This document shows positions 1 through 6,386 of a stretch of DNA of 7,782 nt, piece by piece. This stretch comes from Elusimicrobiota bacterium (GTDB taxonomy: Bacteria > Elusimicrobiota > Elusimicrobia > Elusimicrobiales > Elusimicrobiaceae). Each line of letters begins with the position of its first letter. The stretch's first letter is position 1. The stretch is taken from assembly GCA_031258375.1 (NCBI GenBank), contig JAIRMX010000041.1, positions 1 through 7,782 on the forward strand. Direction: 5' to 3'. The notes beneath the pieces are model-generated. The model saw only the letters and a list, made by a program, of their open reading frames with translations, was not told where the DNA came from and did no database searches. The position numbers were made by a program, and so were the translations under genes.

Positions 1-364
1 CAAAAAATTCTTGTACGGCAAACCCCGAATGAGATGCAAGTCTAATGCAAAATATAAGCGGTTTAAAAATTTGCCGCACCGTAAAACCGCCGGCAAGGCA
101 GGCAGTCCACTCGCCGGCGTTAATCATATCGGATATTACAAGCAAGGCGCTTAACAGGCAGGCTACGGGCAAAATCTGTATAAGCCATGAGGGCAAAGTA
201 AACAAAGAGTATTTCAGGACCATTCTAAAAGGAGCGGAGTAAGTCGTCATCCAGCGCATTTTTTCTATGCTGTCTCCCAAAAAAATCAAAGCGGAAAAAA
301 TACACATGATGAATATAAAAGGCCCCCAGAATTTGCCGGCCACATATCTTGAAAGTATGCTCAT
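1..364 (-). CDS. lptG: LptG-like LPS export permease, N-terminal part (runs off left edge)
   Basis: Partial gene: 121 codons are visible and the reading frame is still open at base 1. The protein starts MSILSRYVAGKF and has a first membrane segment at about residues 13-30. A second hydrophobic stretch around 55-80 is followed by a motif of the form ISDMINAGEWTACLAGGF, which matches the coupling-helix region (xxGExxALxAxGxS) of the LptF/LptG (YjgP/YjgQ) family. The last residues, AVQEFF, fit the start of the 'QEFxVP' segment that follows TM3 in that family. LptF and LptG form the inner-membrane heterodimer that, with the LptB ATPase, extracts LPS and drives it through LptC/A/D. The start codon overlaps the stop of the upstream permease as ATGA (364-361), so the two are probably co-translated. 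I call it lptG rather than lptF only because it is second, as in most lptFG operons. Family call firm, paralogue assignment inferred. Confidence 0.8.
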   Translation of the reverse strand, partial: MSILSRYVAGKFWGPFIFIMCIFSALIFLGDSIEKMRWMTTYSAPFRMVLKYSLFTLPSWLIQILPVACLLSALLVISDMINAGEWTACLAGGFTVRQIFKPLIFCIRLASHSGFAVQEFF

Positions 365-1464
365 TTGTTTAAAAGTTGCCTCCGCCATAAATAAAAACTT
401 AAAATCGCGCCTATAATAACCGGAAGCAGCGGCCCGCCGTATGCCAACGGAGCGAAAATAAATTTTTTAGCCATAATTTCCCCTACGGTTAAAAGCCCGA
501 AGTACGAAAATATAAAAATTATGCTGTATACCATAGCCGCGCTTCTGCCGGCTTTTTTGTTTGCGGCGAAAGCCGTGGGGCAGCTTAGAAAAAAAAGCAC
601 TATAACCGATAAAGTCATTGAAACGCGGTATGCAATTGCCGGCCTGTAAGAAGCGGCGTCTTTATCGGATAATTTGCCGCCTTTAATCGCGCCGACAATC
701 TGGGGCGAAGTCAGTTCTCTCGCTTTAAAGCTGCCGGCGGGAGCCGTCTTTTTGGCAAGCGGAATAAAAACTTTATACTCGCCGAATTCGGCCGTTATTA
801 TTCTGTGCGGATTATGCAGGTCATGGCGCTGCATTTGACCGTTTTGTAAAGTTATATTGATGCCGTTTCGTCCGGTATCGATTTTACCGGCGGCGGCGTT
901 TATTTTTGTGCTCAGCGCGGCATTATCGTTTTTGCGCGATAAATGAACGGATGAAAGTATTTTGCGCGTTTTATCGACGCTTTCGGCAAAAATATCCCAA
1001 TCTCCCAAATTAATAAAAGTTTTCGGCTCGATATTCACTTTTGTTATTCTTGAAGAAATATCGTCTTTTGCCTCTTCAAGGTGGCGGCGTCCCAAAGGGC
1101 TTACCCAGCCCGTCATCCAAAACATAAGAAAGCATAAAAATAAAGCTATAACGAAAAGGGGTTTTGTTATCTCTCTAAAAGAAAATCCCGCCGCGCGCAA
1201 AGCCATAATTTCGCCGCTTTGGCTCATTGAACTTAAGGTCATTACTATTGAAACTTGAACGGCCATCGGTATGCTTAAAACCAAAATATCCGGCAGGAGA
1301 TAAACGGCGGTGGCGCTGACCCAAAGCATATCCGCGCCGTAAGACGCGGCGTAGGTAAAAATTCTTGAAAATTGCCCCATAAATACCACAAACACAAAGA
1401 TAAACAGAACTCCGAAGAAGAACTGCAGCATATTTTTGCTCGTATAGCGGAATATTATTGGCAT
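361..1464 (-). CDS. lptF: LptF-like LPS export permease
   Basis: 367 aa, the usual size for the YjgP/YjgQ permease family. Visible architecture: TM segments near residues 10-30, 52-78 and 100-120, a soluble region of about 125-255 (the periplasmic beta-jellyroll position), then three TM segments near 279-298, 311-330 and 337-360. The family signature is the SGEIMALRAAGFS stretch (83-95) between TM2 and TM3, with Glu85 in the coupling helix that contacts LptB. Role from the family: one half of the LptFG membrane core that moves LPS out of the inner membrane. An in-frame TAA sits directly before the ATG, so this start cannot be extended. No strong Shine-Dalgarno is visible, and the 56-nt gap to the preceding gene is the largest in the operon. 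It contains a short GC-rich patch but no convincing terminator. lptB, lptC and lptA are not in the window. Confidence 0.85.
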   Translation of the reverse strand: MPIIFRYTSKNMLQFFFGVLFIFVFVVFMGQFSRIFTYAASYGADMLWVSATAVYLLPDILVLSIPMAVQVSIVMTLSSMSQSGEIMALRAAGFSFREITKPLFVIALFLCFLMFWMTGWVSPLGRRHLEEAKDDISSRITKVNIEPKTFINLGDWDIFAESVDKTRKILSSVHLSRKNDNAALSTKINAAAGKIDTGRNGINITLQNGQMQRHDLHNPHRIITAEFGEYKVFIPLAKKTAPAGSFKARELTSPQIVGAIKGGKLSDKDAASYRPAIAYRVSMTLSVIVLFFLSCPTAFAANKKAGRSAAMVYSIIFIFSYFGLLTVGEIMAKKFIFAPLAYGGPLLPVIIGAILSFYLWRRQLLNK

Positions 1465-1520
1465 TATTTATTACTTAAAGACATAAGGTTATAGGTTCTG
1501 TTTTATTCGCGCGCCGGCCT

Positions 1521-2126
1521 TTATTTTGTCTGATTTAGAATTATTTTCTTTTTGCTTTTGGGCATAATTGAATATGGCATTTGCTGGCCGCGCTCGCTTC
1601 CGCCGATTAAATTTATATTATAGGTTACGATTATTGAATCTTCGCCGGATTCGGTTTTGTCTATTTCAAAAAAACCGTTGGAAAGAAGATCGTCGGATTC
1701 GAGCAGAATAATCATATCCTTATTAAAATCAACGTCGGGATAACTGCCTTTATTTTTCTTTTTAAATTCTTTATAAGCCGAAGGGCTGTCTATCAAATTA
1801 TATTTGGCTTTTGCGATTATCATCGTAAATCTCGTTTTTTCATCGGCGGTCGGGGAAAATTCGCCCGTATATTCGTCCGGCGCGTAGTTTTCCTCACCGT
1901 CCGGCACGTTCGCATCCGTTTCGTATTGCTGGTCGCTGCGCGTTACCAAAATGCCTTTTATCGAAGTTGCGGCCTTGTCAAGAGCTTCCACGTCGGCTTC
2001 GTATATGTCCAGCATAGTTTGCACGTCGCCTTGTTTTATGTCATATTTCGGTTTTAAATAATACTGCCACAAAAGTCCCGCCGCGGCAATGCCCAGGCAT
2101 AAAGCCGTAAAATTTATTTTGTTCAT
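1521..2126 (-). CDS. membrane-anchored protein with PrcB_C-like C-terminal domain
   Basis: 201 aa from the start chosen here. A start 4 codons upstream (2138) is possible, but the ATG at 2126 has a good GGGAG 5 nt upstream (2136-2132) and makes an ATGA overlap with the queF stop, the junction type used elsewhere in this operon. The N-terminus is an uncleaved-looking membrane anchor (about residues 5-23, followed by YYLKPK). Next come a helical segment (35-60), an acidic linker (70-95) and a C-terminal domain of about 100-198. Within it, SPSAYKEFKKK, YPDVDFNKDMIILLES, NGFFEI and a late MPYSIMPK resemble the PrcB_C-type fold ('...vDFsk..vl.v...GGy.i....Py..v.ip'), known from the PrcB subunit of the Treponema protease complex. 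That match is from memory of the pattern and is tentative. Predicted location: inner membrane, domain in the periplasm. No catalytic residues are recognised. Confidence 0.7.
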   Translation of the reverse strand: MNKINFTALCLGIAAAGLLWQYYLKPKYDIKQGDVQTMLDIYEADVEALDKAATSIKGILVTRSDQQYETDANVPDGEENYAPDEYTGEFSPTADEKTRFTMIIAKAKYNLIDSPSAYKEFKKKNKGSYPDVDFNKDMIILLESDDLLSNGFFEIDKTESGEDSIIVTYNINLIGGSERGQQMPYSIMPKSKKKIILNQTK

Positions 2127-2545
2127 CTTTTCTCCCATTTGCCGCGCTCTGCCGTTATGACGGATTTTAAGCCGCCGCGCGGCGTAAATTCCGCCGTGAT
2201 TCTTGCGGCTTTAGGGCGGCATGAACGCAATACGTCGTCTAATATTTTATTTGCCACATTTTCCATAAATATTCCCATATCCCGATATTTAAGCAGGTAA
2301 TATTTTAAAGACTTAAGTTCGAGACATAATTTTGCCGGAACGTATTCTATAGTTATAACGCCAAAATCCGGCAGGCCGGTTTTCGGGCATACGGACGTAA
2401 ACTCGGGCAGAATTATTTTTATGAGATAATCTCTTTTATATTGATTTTCCCAGCATTCTATAAACGGCAGTTTTATATTTGCATTTTTTCGGGCGTGCTG
2501 CGTGCTATAGCCGAAGTCCAAATCTTTTTTTATTTCTTTTTTCAT
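2123..2545 (-). CDS. queF: NADPH-dependent preQ0 reductase (7-cyano-7-deazaguanine reductase)
   Basis: 140 aa, the size of the short, unimodular (type I, Bacillus-like) QueF. It reduces preQ0 to preQ1 with NADPH in the cytoplasm during queuosine tRNA modification. Seen: the catalytic cysteine in FTSVCPKTGLPDFG (Cys53), the proton-relay aspartate Asp60 seven residues later, and the QueF signature ELKSLKYY (76-83). This is followed by YRDMGIFMEN, where Glu95 is the preQ0-binding glutamate. The residue before it, His96 in B. subtilis QueF, is Met94 here. The distances C53-D60-M94-E95 match C55-D62-H96-E97 exactly, so this is a true substitution. The start codon overlaps the ATPase stop (ATGA, 2545-2542), and a GAGG lies 8 nt upstream. 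The stop overlaps the next start in the same way. It is the only tRNA-modification gene among envelope genes, and no other queuosine genes are in the window. Confidence 0.95.
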   Translation of the reverse strand: MKKEIKKDLDFGYSTQHARKNANIKLPFIECWENQYKRDYLIKIILPEFTSVCPKTGLPDFGVITIEYVPAKLCLELKSLKYYLLKYRDMGIFMENVANKILDDVLRSCRPKAARITAEFTPRGGLKSVITAERGKWEKR

Positions 2546-4467
2546 TTATTAAGCCTCGCGGAATTTAAAATAATAATTATCAAAGATATAACCAGCACGG
2601 CAATTTCGCGCGATAAAATATTGTCAGAGTAATTTAAAATAGAATAAAACGCCGACAAGCCGTATACAATTAAAATAAAAATATTTTGCCTTGTTACCGC
2701 GCGCAGCTCGCCGTCAAATTCAAAAACGCGCTTTACGCTGTCGAAATCTTTAGACGAAACGGATATATCCATCCACCCTGAAAAGACGTCTTGTCCGGTA
2801 GAGAAAGCTATCGACGCGTCGGCGTTTAAAAGCGCGAGTATGTCGTTAAATCCGTCGCCTATCATTGTGATGACTTCGCCGATATTTCTCTGCGCGGCAA
2901 TTTTTGCGGCTTTATCCTGCGGGAACATATCTCCGTAATATTCGCTTATGGCGGCTTTTTGCGCCGCGATGCCGACCGCTGCGGAATTATCGCCCGATAC
3001 CATGCATACTTTTTTAGCGGATTTTTCTAGGTAAGCGATTGTCGCTTTTACATTTGCGCGAAGGCGGTCGATAAAACAAATCGCGCCTAAAAATTCGCCG
3101 TCTTGAGCCACGTAAAAAAAGGTTTTTCCGTGTTCATTTTCCAGCGGTCGTATTTTTATGCCAAATTGTTCAAGCAACGAAGCGCGGCCGGAAATAATAG
3201 TTTTATCGTGGGTTTTCACTAAAGCCCCCGCGCCCGGATACAGTTCCGCCGAAAGCAGTTTCTCTTTTTTCAATTTATATTTTTTAACGCATTTATTTAT
3301 AGCCGCCGCAAACGCGCCGTCGGTTTGCTGTTGTGAAATAAAGGCCGCCTTTATTACTTCGGCTTCTTTTACGCCCTGCGCGGCGATAATATCGCTTACT
3401 TCAAATTTGCCCGCGGTAAGAGTGCCGGTTTTATCTATGAAAACTTTGGTGGTTTTGGCAAGCGTTTTAAGTATATACGGATTATTTATTTTTATGCCTT
3501 TTTTTGCTGCGCCGCGTTTAAGAAAAAAAAGCGGCGCGTAAGCCGCAATCATATATACCGCCGGTACGGCGCAGGATAAAATAAAGAAAAATATAGACGT
3601 CCAATAGCGCATATTTTCAAATCCGTCGACATATAAGCCGAAGCAAAATTGAACTATGGACGTAAAAACAAAAAATAACAAAACCGGCGCGGCAAGATTT
3701 TCAAAAATATTGGGCGACGCGAGTTTGCCTTTTTCATTTTCTTTTACCGCTTGCAGTATTTTTGCCATACGCGAATTATTTTTCAGGCTTGCTGCCCGCG
3801 CTTTAAAATCCGCGCCTTTATTAACGCTCGCGGCATAAACGCTGTCGCCTTTTTGTTTAACGGAGGGAGTTATATTTCCCGTAAGCAGATATTCGTCCAC
3901 TAAAGCGCAGCCTTCGGATATTACGGCGTCAACCGGAACTCGTTCCCCGCGTTTTACTATAATAGTGTCGCCTATTTCTATTTCAGAGCTGAAAACCCGC
4001 CTCAGCGCGCCCCATTCTTCTTCTTTTAAAGCGGAGCGGGACATAAAATTATCCAAACTTTCGCTAAAAGCAAAAGATTTGGAGAAATATCTCAGTTCCG
4101 CGGCTTTAAAAAAGTTCAAAAGGGAAAAACTTACTGACAGCAGTAGCGAATATCCCGTCATTTCTAAAATAGATTTTCCGTTTATATTATCCAAAAGACA
4201 CAGCGAAAAAATAGCAAGTCCGTTTATGGAAGCAAGCGCGTTGAAACCTATATAAAATTTTTTTAATTCGGCATAGGCGCCGCGTAAAAATAATTCTCCG
4301 CCCCATAGAAGAGCCGGCACGAAAACAAACAAAAACATTGTGTCCGAAAACACAAAAACATATCCCAACGCGGAAATTATGGCCAGCAAAACACATAACC
4401 ATCCTCTGAAAATATAAGACGACGGCGCGAAAAAAATGTGTTTTGAGTTCGATTTGTTTTCCCGCAC
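2542..4467 (-). CDS. divergent P1B-like P-type ATPase lacking TGE, CPC and HP motifs
   Basis: 641 aa with a GTG start. An ATG alternative is not available until residue 44, and GGAG lies 8 nt upstream of the GTG, inside the end of the preceding gene. Order: TM helices near 21-40, 43-62, 72-93 and 103-122; actuator domain about 125-245; TM helices near 257-280 and 290-316; P/N domains about 335-575; TM helices near 594-612 and 620-637. This eight-helix plan is that of P1B heavy-metal ATPases. Kept: DKTGT (Asp345 phosphorylation site), SGDN (491-494) and GDGFND (537-542). Altered: the actuator TGE reads TGN (196-198), the membrane CPC reads VPA (301-303, exactly 43 residues from Pro to Asp345 as in CopA), and the N-domain HP position reads GA (384-385). 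No N-terminal GMxCxxC domain is present. Substrate unknown. The missing Glu predicts impaired dephosphorylation, so it may be a slow pump, a sensor or a non-transporting relative. Confidence 0.85.
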   Translation of the reverse strand: MRENKSNSKHIFFAPSSYIFRGWLCVLLAIISALGYVFVFSDTMFLFVFVPALLWGGELFLRGAYAELKKFYIGFNALASINGLAIFSLCLLDNINGKSILEMTGYSLLLSVSFSLLNFFKAAELRYFSKSFAFSESLDNFMSRSALKEEEWGALRRVFSSEIEIGDTIIVKRGERVPVDAVISEGCALVDEYLLTGNITPSVKQKGDSVYAASVNKGADFKARAASLKNNSRMAKILQAVKENEKGKLASPNIFENLAAPVLLFFVFTSIVQFCFGLYVDGFENMRYWTSIFFFILSCAVPAVYMIAAYAPLFFLKRGAAKKGIKINNPYILKTLAKTTKVFIDKTGTLTAGKFEVSDIIAAQGVKEAEVIKAAFISQQQTDGAFAAAINKCVKKYKLKKEKLLSAELYPGAGALVKTHDKTIISGRASLLEQFGIKIRPLENEHGKTFFYVAQDGEFLGAICFIDRLRANVKATIAYLEKSAKKVCMVSGDNSAAVGIAAQKAAISEYYGDMFPQDKAAKIAAQRNIGEVITMIGDGFNDILALLNADASIAFSTGQDVFSGWMDISVSSKDFDSVKRVFEFDGELRAVTRQNIFILIVYGLSAFYSILNYSDNILSREIAVLVISLIIIILNSARLNK

Positions 4468-4472
4468 GCGAA

Positions 4473-5432
4473 CTACTCCATGAAGGTTCTGGTTATTACT
4501 CTTCTTCGGCCTTCTTCCGTGCGCATAAGAGCTATTTTAGCGTTATAACGGCGCGCATTATTGGGATTTAATTTTCTTGCGGCAAGATAATTTGCCACCG
4601 CCTGAACCGGATCTTCTATCGCGTTGATATCGCCCGCGAGTTCATATGCGGGCACAAATTCGTTATTAATGCTTTTTATCGTATTTACGTCCGCAAGAGC
4701 GGAATAATGATCGACGTTTTTAAAATGCAGCTGCGCTCTGGCGTAAAGCGCGTCGACGTAATCCGGCTTCAGTCTTATTGCCGTGTCGAAATCCGCCATA
4801 GCGTTGGCGTATTTTCTGGCTTGTTTAAAGGCAATACCGCGGCGATAATAGTTTTTTGCATTATACGGGCCGCTATTCAAGGCTTTTGTCAAATCCTCAA
4901 CGGCTTCAATAACGTACAGCCGCCTAAGATTAATTAAAGCTCTTTGTTCTAAAGCCGCGCTGGAACTTGGACTGATAGCGACGGCGTCGTTGATATCTTG
5001 CGCCGCGGACTCTATTTTGTCAATAGCATTATAGGCTGCGGAACGATTTAAAAGAGCGGTAAAATAATTGGGTTTTATGTCCAGCGCTTGATTAAGATAA
5101 TAAATAGCGGAAAGCGGCCTGCCTTGGGATATATTAAACGATCCCATATTATTTAGAAGCTCAAGATGTCTGGGATTTATTTCATAGGCTTTTTTGTAAT
5201 CTTCTTCCGCCATTTTATACTCGCGCATTTGTTCGTATATTATCGCGCGATTAATTAACGCCGGAAGATATTTTCCGTCGTTTCTTAATATCGCGTTATA
5301 CGTTTTTAAAGCGCCGCTTATATCTCCTGCGGCGTTAAGCCTGACGGCTTGTTTAAATAATGCTTCGTTTTTAGAACCGCATCCGCAAACTAAAAATAAA
5401 ACTGCCAGCGAAATAACAAAATATTTTTTCAT
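4473..5432 (-). CDS. TPR-repeat lipoprotein
   Basis: 319 aa. The N-terminus is a lipoprotein signal: MKKYF, a hydrophobic stretch, then VCGC with the likely acylated Cys18. The mature part is almost entirely tetratricopeptide repeats in strict 34-residue phase, starting near residues 24, 58, 92, 126, 160, 194, 228 and 262. Several end with the typical N-P or K-P turn (INPRH, IKPNY, LKPDY, LNPNN). Eight repeats should make a right-handed superhelix that binds other proteins. The target is unknown. The C-terminal 25 residues are basic (EEGRRRVITRTF) and outside the repeats. The ATG follows the lspA stop with no gap and has GGGAG 6 nt upstream, inside the lspA coding end, so coupling to lspA is likely. 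The enzyme that would mature it is therefore encoded immediately upstream. Cytoplasmic localisation is unlikely given the lipobox; which membrane it ends in cannot be read from the sequence. Confidence 0.88.
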   Translation of the reverse strand: MKKYFVISLAVLFLVCGCGSKNEALFKQAVRLNAAGDISGALKTYNAILRNDGKYLPALINRAIIYEQMREYKMAEEDYKKAYEINPRHLELLNNMGSFNISQGRPLSAIYYLNQALDIKPNYFTALLNRSAAYNAIDKIESAAQDINDAVAISPSSSAALEQRALINLRRLYVIEAVEDLTKALNSGPYNAKNYYRRGIAFKQARKYANAMADFDTAIRLKPDYVDALYARAQLHFKNVDHYSALADVNTIKSINNEFVPAYELAGDINAIEDPVQAVANYLAARKLNPNNARRYNAKIALMRTEEGRRRVITRTFME

Positions 5433-5909
5433 TTAATTCTCCCGTTTATTCTTAATTATGGAAAAAAACAATAAAACTACGCCTGTCGTAATAAAAGAAT
5501 CGGCAATATTAAAAACAGGCCATATTATAAAATCCAAATAATCAATCACATAGCCTAATATAATTCTATCATAAAGATTGGCGATTGCGCCCGCAATAAT
5601 GAAGTTTACCGCGCATCTTGCCGCTTGGCCGTATTTAATAAAATCGGCGCGCCATTTCAGCAAAAAAAACAAAATAACAAGGGCAAGGCAGGCCAGAAAA
5701 AAATTCCCATTTTGAAAGAGGCCAAAAGCCGCGCCGGTATTTTCGACGTAAGTCAGGCGGAAAAACGGGGCGAGTATCAGCGAACCCAAAGGCTGCAGAA
5801 AATCCGCGGCCAAAATTTTGGAAATTCTATCGGCCGCAAATATCGGCGGGATAATAATTATTTCCGGTTTATAACGCGCCCAAATATTTCCTAAAAGTGA
5901 AACACTCAT
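5433..5909 (-). CDS. lspA: lipoprotein signal peptidase (signal peptidase II)
   Basis: 158 aa, normal length for this four-TM inner-membrane aspartyl protease, which cleaves the signal peptide from diacylglyceryl-modified prolipoproteins. Seen: DRISK (27-31) at the conserved D-Q-x-x-K position after TM1, the conserved ENTGAAFGLF motif (56-65), GAIANLYDR (107-115), then GYVIDYLDF with catalytic Asp123, and WPVFNIADS with catalytic Asp137. Both aspartates and their spacing fit the family. NLYDR replaces the common N-[LI]-[IV]-D-R but keeps the Asp-Arg. It is the first gene of the minus-strand operon. The ATG at 5909 has only a distant AAGGA (about 12 nt upstream), so translation initiation may be modest. 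No good later start exists without losing TM1. Two predicted lipoproteins in the window (the next gene, and the divergent plus-strand gene) are plausible substrates. Confidence 0.95.
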   Translation of the reverse strand: MSVSLLGNIWARYKPEIIIIPPIFAADRISKILAADFLQPLGSLILAPFFRLTYVENTGAAFGLFQNGNFFLACLALVILFFLLKWRADFIKYGQAARCAVNFIIAGAIANLYDRIILGYVIDYLDFIIWPVFNIADSFITTGVVLLFFSIIKNKREN

Positions 5910-5931
5910 TTAGACTGTAATTCCTTTTGTT

Positions 5932-5950
5932 CGATTCCGAAATCGTTTTT
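5932..5950 (+). terminator. weak terminator-like hairpin plus T-run (or lspA leader hairpin)
   Basis: CGATT (5932-5936) and AATCG (5941-5945) form a 5-bp stem with a 4-nt loop, followed on the plus strand by a run of T to 5950. It would stop plus-strand transcription coming antisense through lspA. Read on the minus strand, the same hairpin sits in the lspA leader about 23 nt before the start codon. The stem is short, so this may have no function. Confidence 0.25.
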
Positions 5951-5964
5951 TAACTGACGATAAT

Positions 5965-5995
5965 ATTTAATCTTTTTCTATATCTATTTTATCAA
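5965..5995 (-). promoter_or_regulatory. candidate promoter of the lspA operon
   Basis: On the minus strand, TTGATA (5995-5990) matches the -35 consensus at 5 of 6 positions, and TTAAAT (5970-5965) matches the -10 at 4 of 6 with a 19-bp spacer. This would give a leader of about 50 nt. The long spacer and poor -10 make it only a candidate, though no better one was seen close to lspA. Confidence 0.2.
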
Positions 5996-6220
5996 AATTT
6001 GAGCGTTTAAATATTCCAAACGGAAATACCGTTTAGATTTGGTTCTTATCGCCTTTACTGCGGCAGAAAAAAAGAATAATATTAGGCATTGCAAAAAAAG
6101 GATGCAAAGATAAAAAAAAGAGTGTCCCAAGAAGTCTTTAAACATAAAAAATACTAAAGAAGTAAAGCACATACTTATACAGTTCTAAAAGGACAAACAT
6201 ACAACAGGATATTATCCGGC

Positions 6221-6258
6221 TAGACTTATAAGTAAGACTTACTGTTACTCCAAGTCTA
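6221..6258. repeat. nested inverted repeats built on AGACTT
   Basis: TAGACTT (6221-6227) and AAGTCTA (6252-6258) are a perfect 7-bp inverted repeat. Inside lies AGTAA-gac-TTACT (6231-6243), and ACTTATAAGT (6224-6233) is itself a 10-bp palindrome. AGACTTA occurs twice directly (6222-6228 and 6235-6241) and the outer right arm is a third, inverted, near copy. It could be a multi-site operator for a dimeric regulator or a two-tier stem-loop in RNA. It lies about 80 bp upstream of the candidate serpin promoter. Confidence 0.5.
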
Positions 6259-6331
6259 TTGAGATGGCGGAGTTATTGGTGTTACTTTTTATATTTGAAG
6301 ACTTTGTTTTTGCTATGCCTTTTTAGCATTG

Positions 6332-6345
6332 CTGCAAATTTGCAG
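6332..6345. promoter_or_regulatory. perfect 14-bp palindrome, candidate operator
   Basis: CTGCAAATTTGCAG is a perfect dyad with no spacer. It ends in the candidate -35 hexamer (6340-6345) of the plus-strand promoter and is followed at once by a tandem AGTGCA-AGTGCA (6344-6355). Position and symmetry suit a site for a dimeric repressor. It is not a canonical LexA or Fur box as I know them. No regulator gene is in the window. Confidence 0.45.
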
Positions 6346-6380
6346 TGCAAGTGCATTTTTTGTATATTTTATATTATAAT
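6340..6380 (+). promoter_or_regulatory. candidate promoter of the micro-ORF/serpin unit
   Basis: Two overlapping possibilities are seen. TATAAT (6375-6380) is a perfect -10 box but has no recognisable -35 at 16-18 bp. TTGCAG (6340-6345) followed after 17 bp by TATATT (6363-6368) gives a weak -35 with a 5/6 -10. Either places the transcription start between about 6375 and 6390, leaving a very short leader before the ATG at 6401. Confidence 0.4.
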
Positions 6381-6386
6381 ATAAAA
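6367..6386. repeat. perfect 20-bp A/T-only palindrome containing TATAAT on both strands
   Basis: TTTTATATTA and TAATATAAAA are exact reverse complements with no gap. Because of the symmetry, TATAAT reads on the plus strand at 6375-6380 and on the minus strand at 6378-6373. It may be a shared -10 element or simply easily melted DNA. No -35 is visible for minus-strand use. Confidence 0.55.

Noticed and set aside
45..242. 65-codon plus-strand ORF near the left edge
   Set aside because: Antisense to the lptG-like gene, which has clear family motifs over the same bases.
1500..1520. GC-rich palindromic patch (GCGCGC, GCCGGC) between the PrcB_C-like gene and lptF as a terminator
   Set aside because: No stable stem with a loop and no T-run follows on the minus strand, so transcription probably continues into lptF.
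2127..2138. Longer start (MGEK...) for the PrcB_C-like protein
   Set aside because: The ATG at 2126 has GGGAG at ideal distance and an ATGA overlap with queF; the ATG at 2138 has no ribosome site.
3158..3541. 127-codon plus-strand ORF inside the ATPase
   Set aside because: Antisense to the N/P domains with DKTGT and other motifs in frame. The Ser/Ala-rich product is typical of a shadow.
5984..6172. 62-codon minus-strand ORF with very hydrophobic, Phe-rich product, upstream of lspA
   Set aside because: No ribosome site before its ATG, and its Phe/Leu content follows from A-runs on the plus strand. It lies where the lspA promoter should be. A small membrane protein cannot be fully excluded.
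6181..6290. tRNA or known riboswitch in the repeat cluster
   Set aside because: No cloverleaf, T-loop GTTCRA or anticodon arm could be drawn, and no riboswitch core was recognised.
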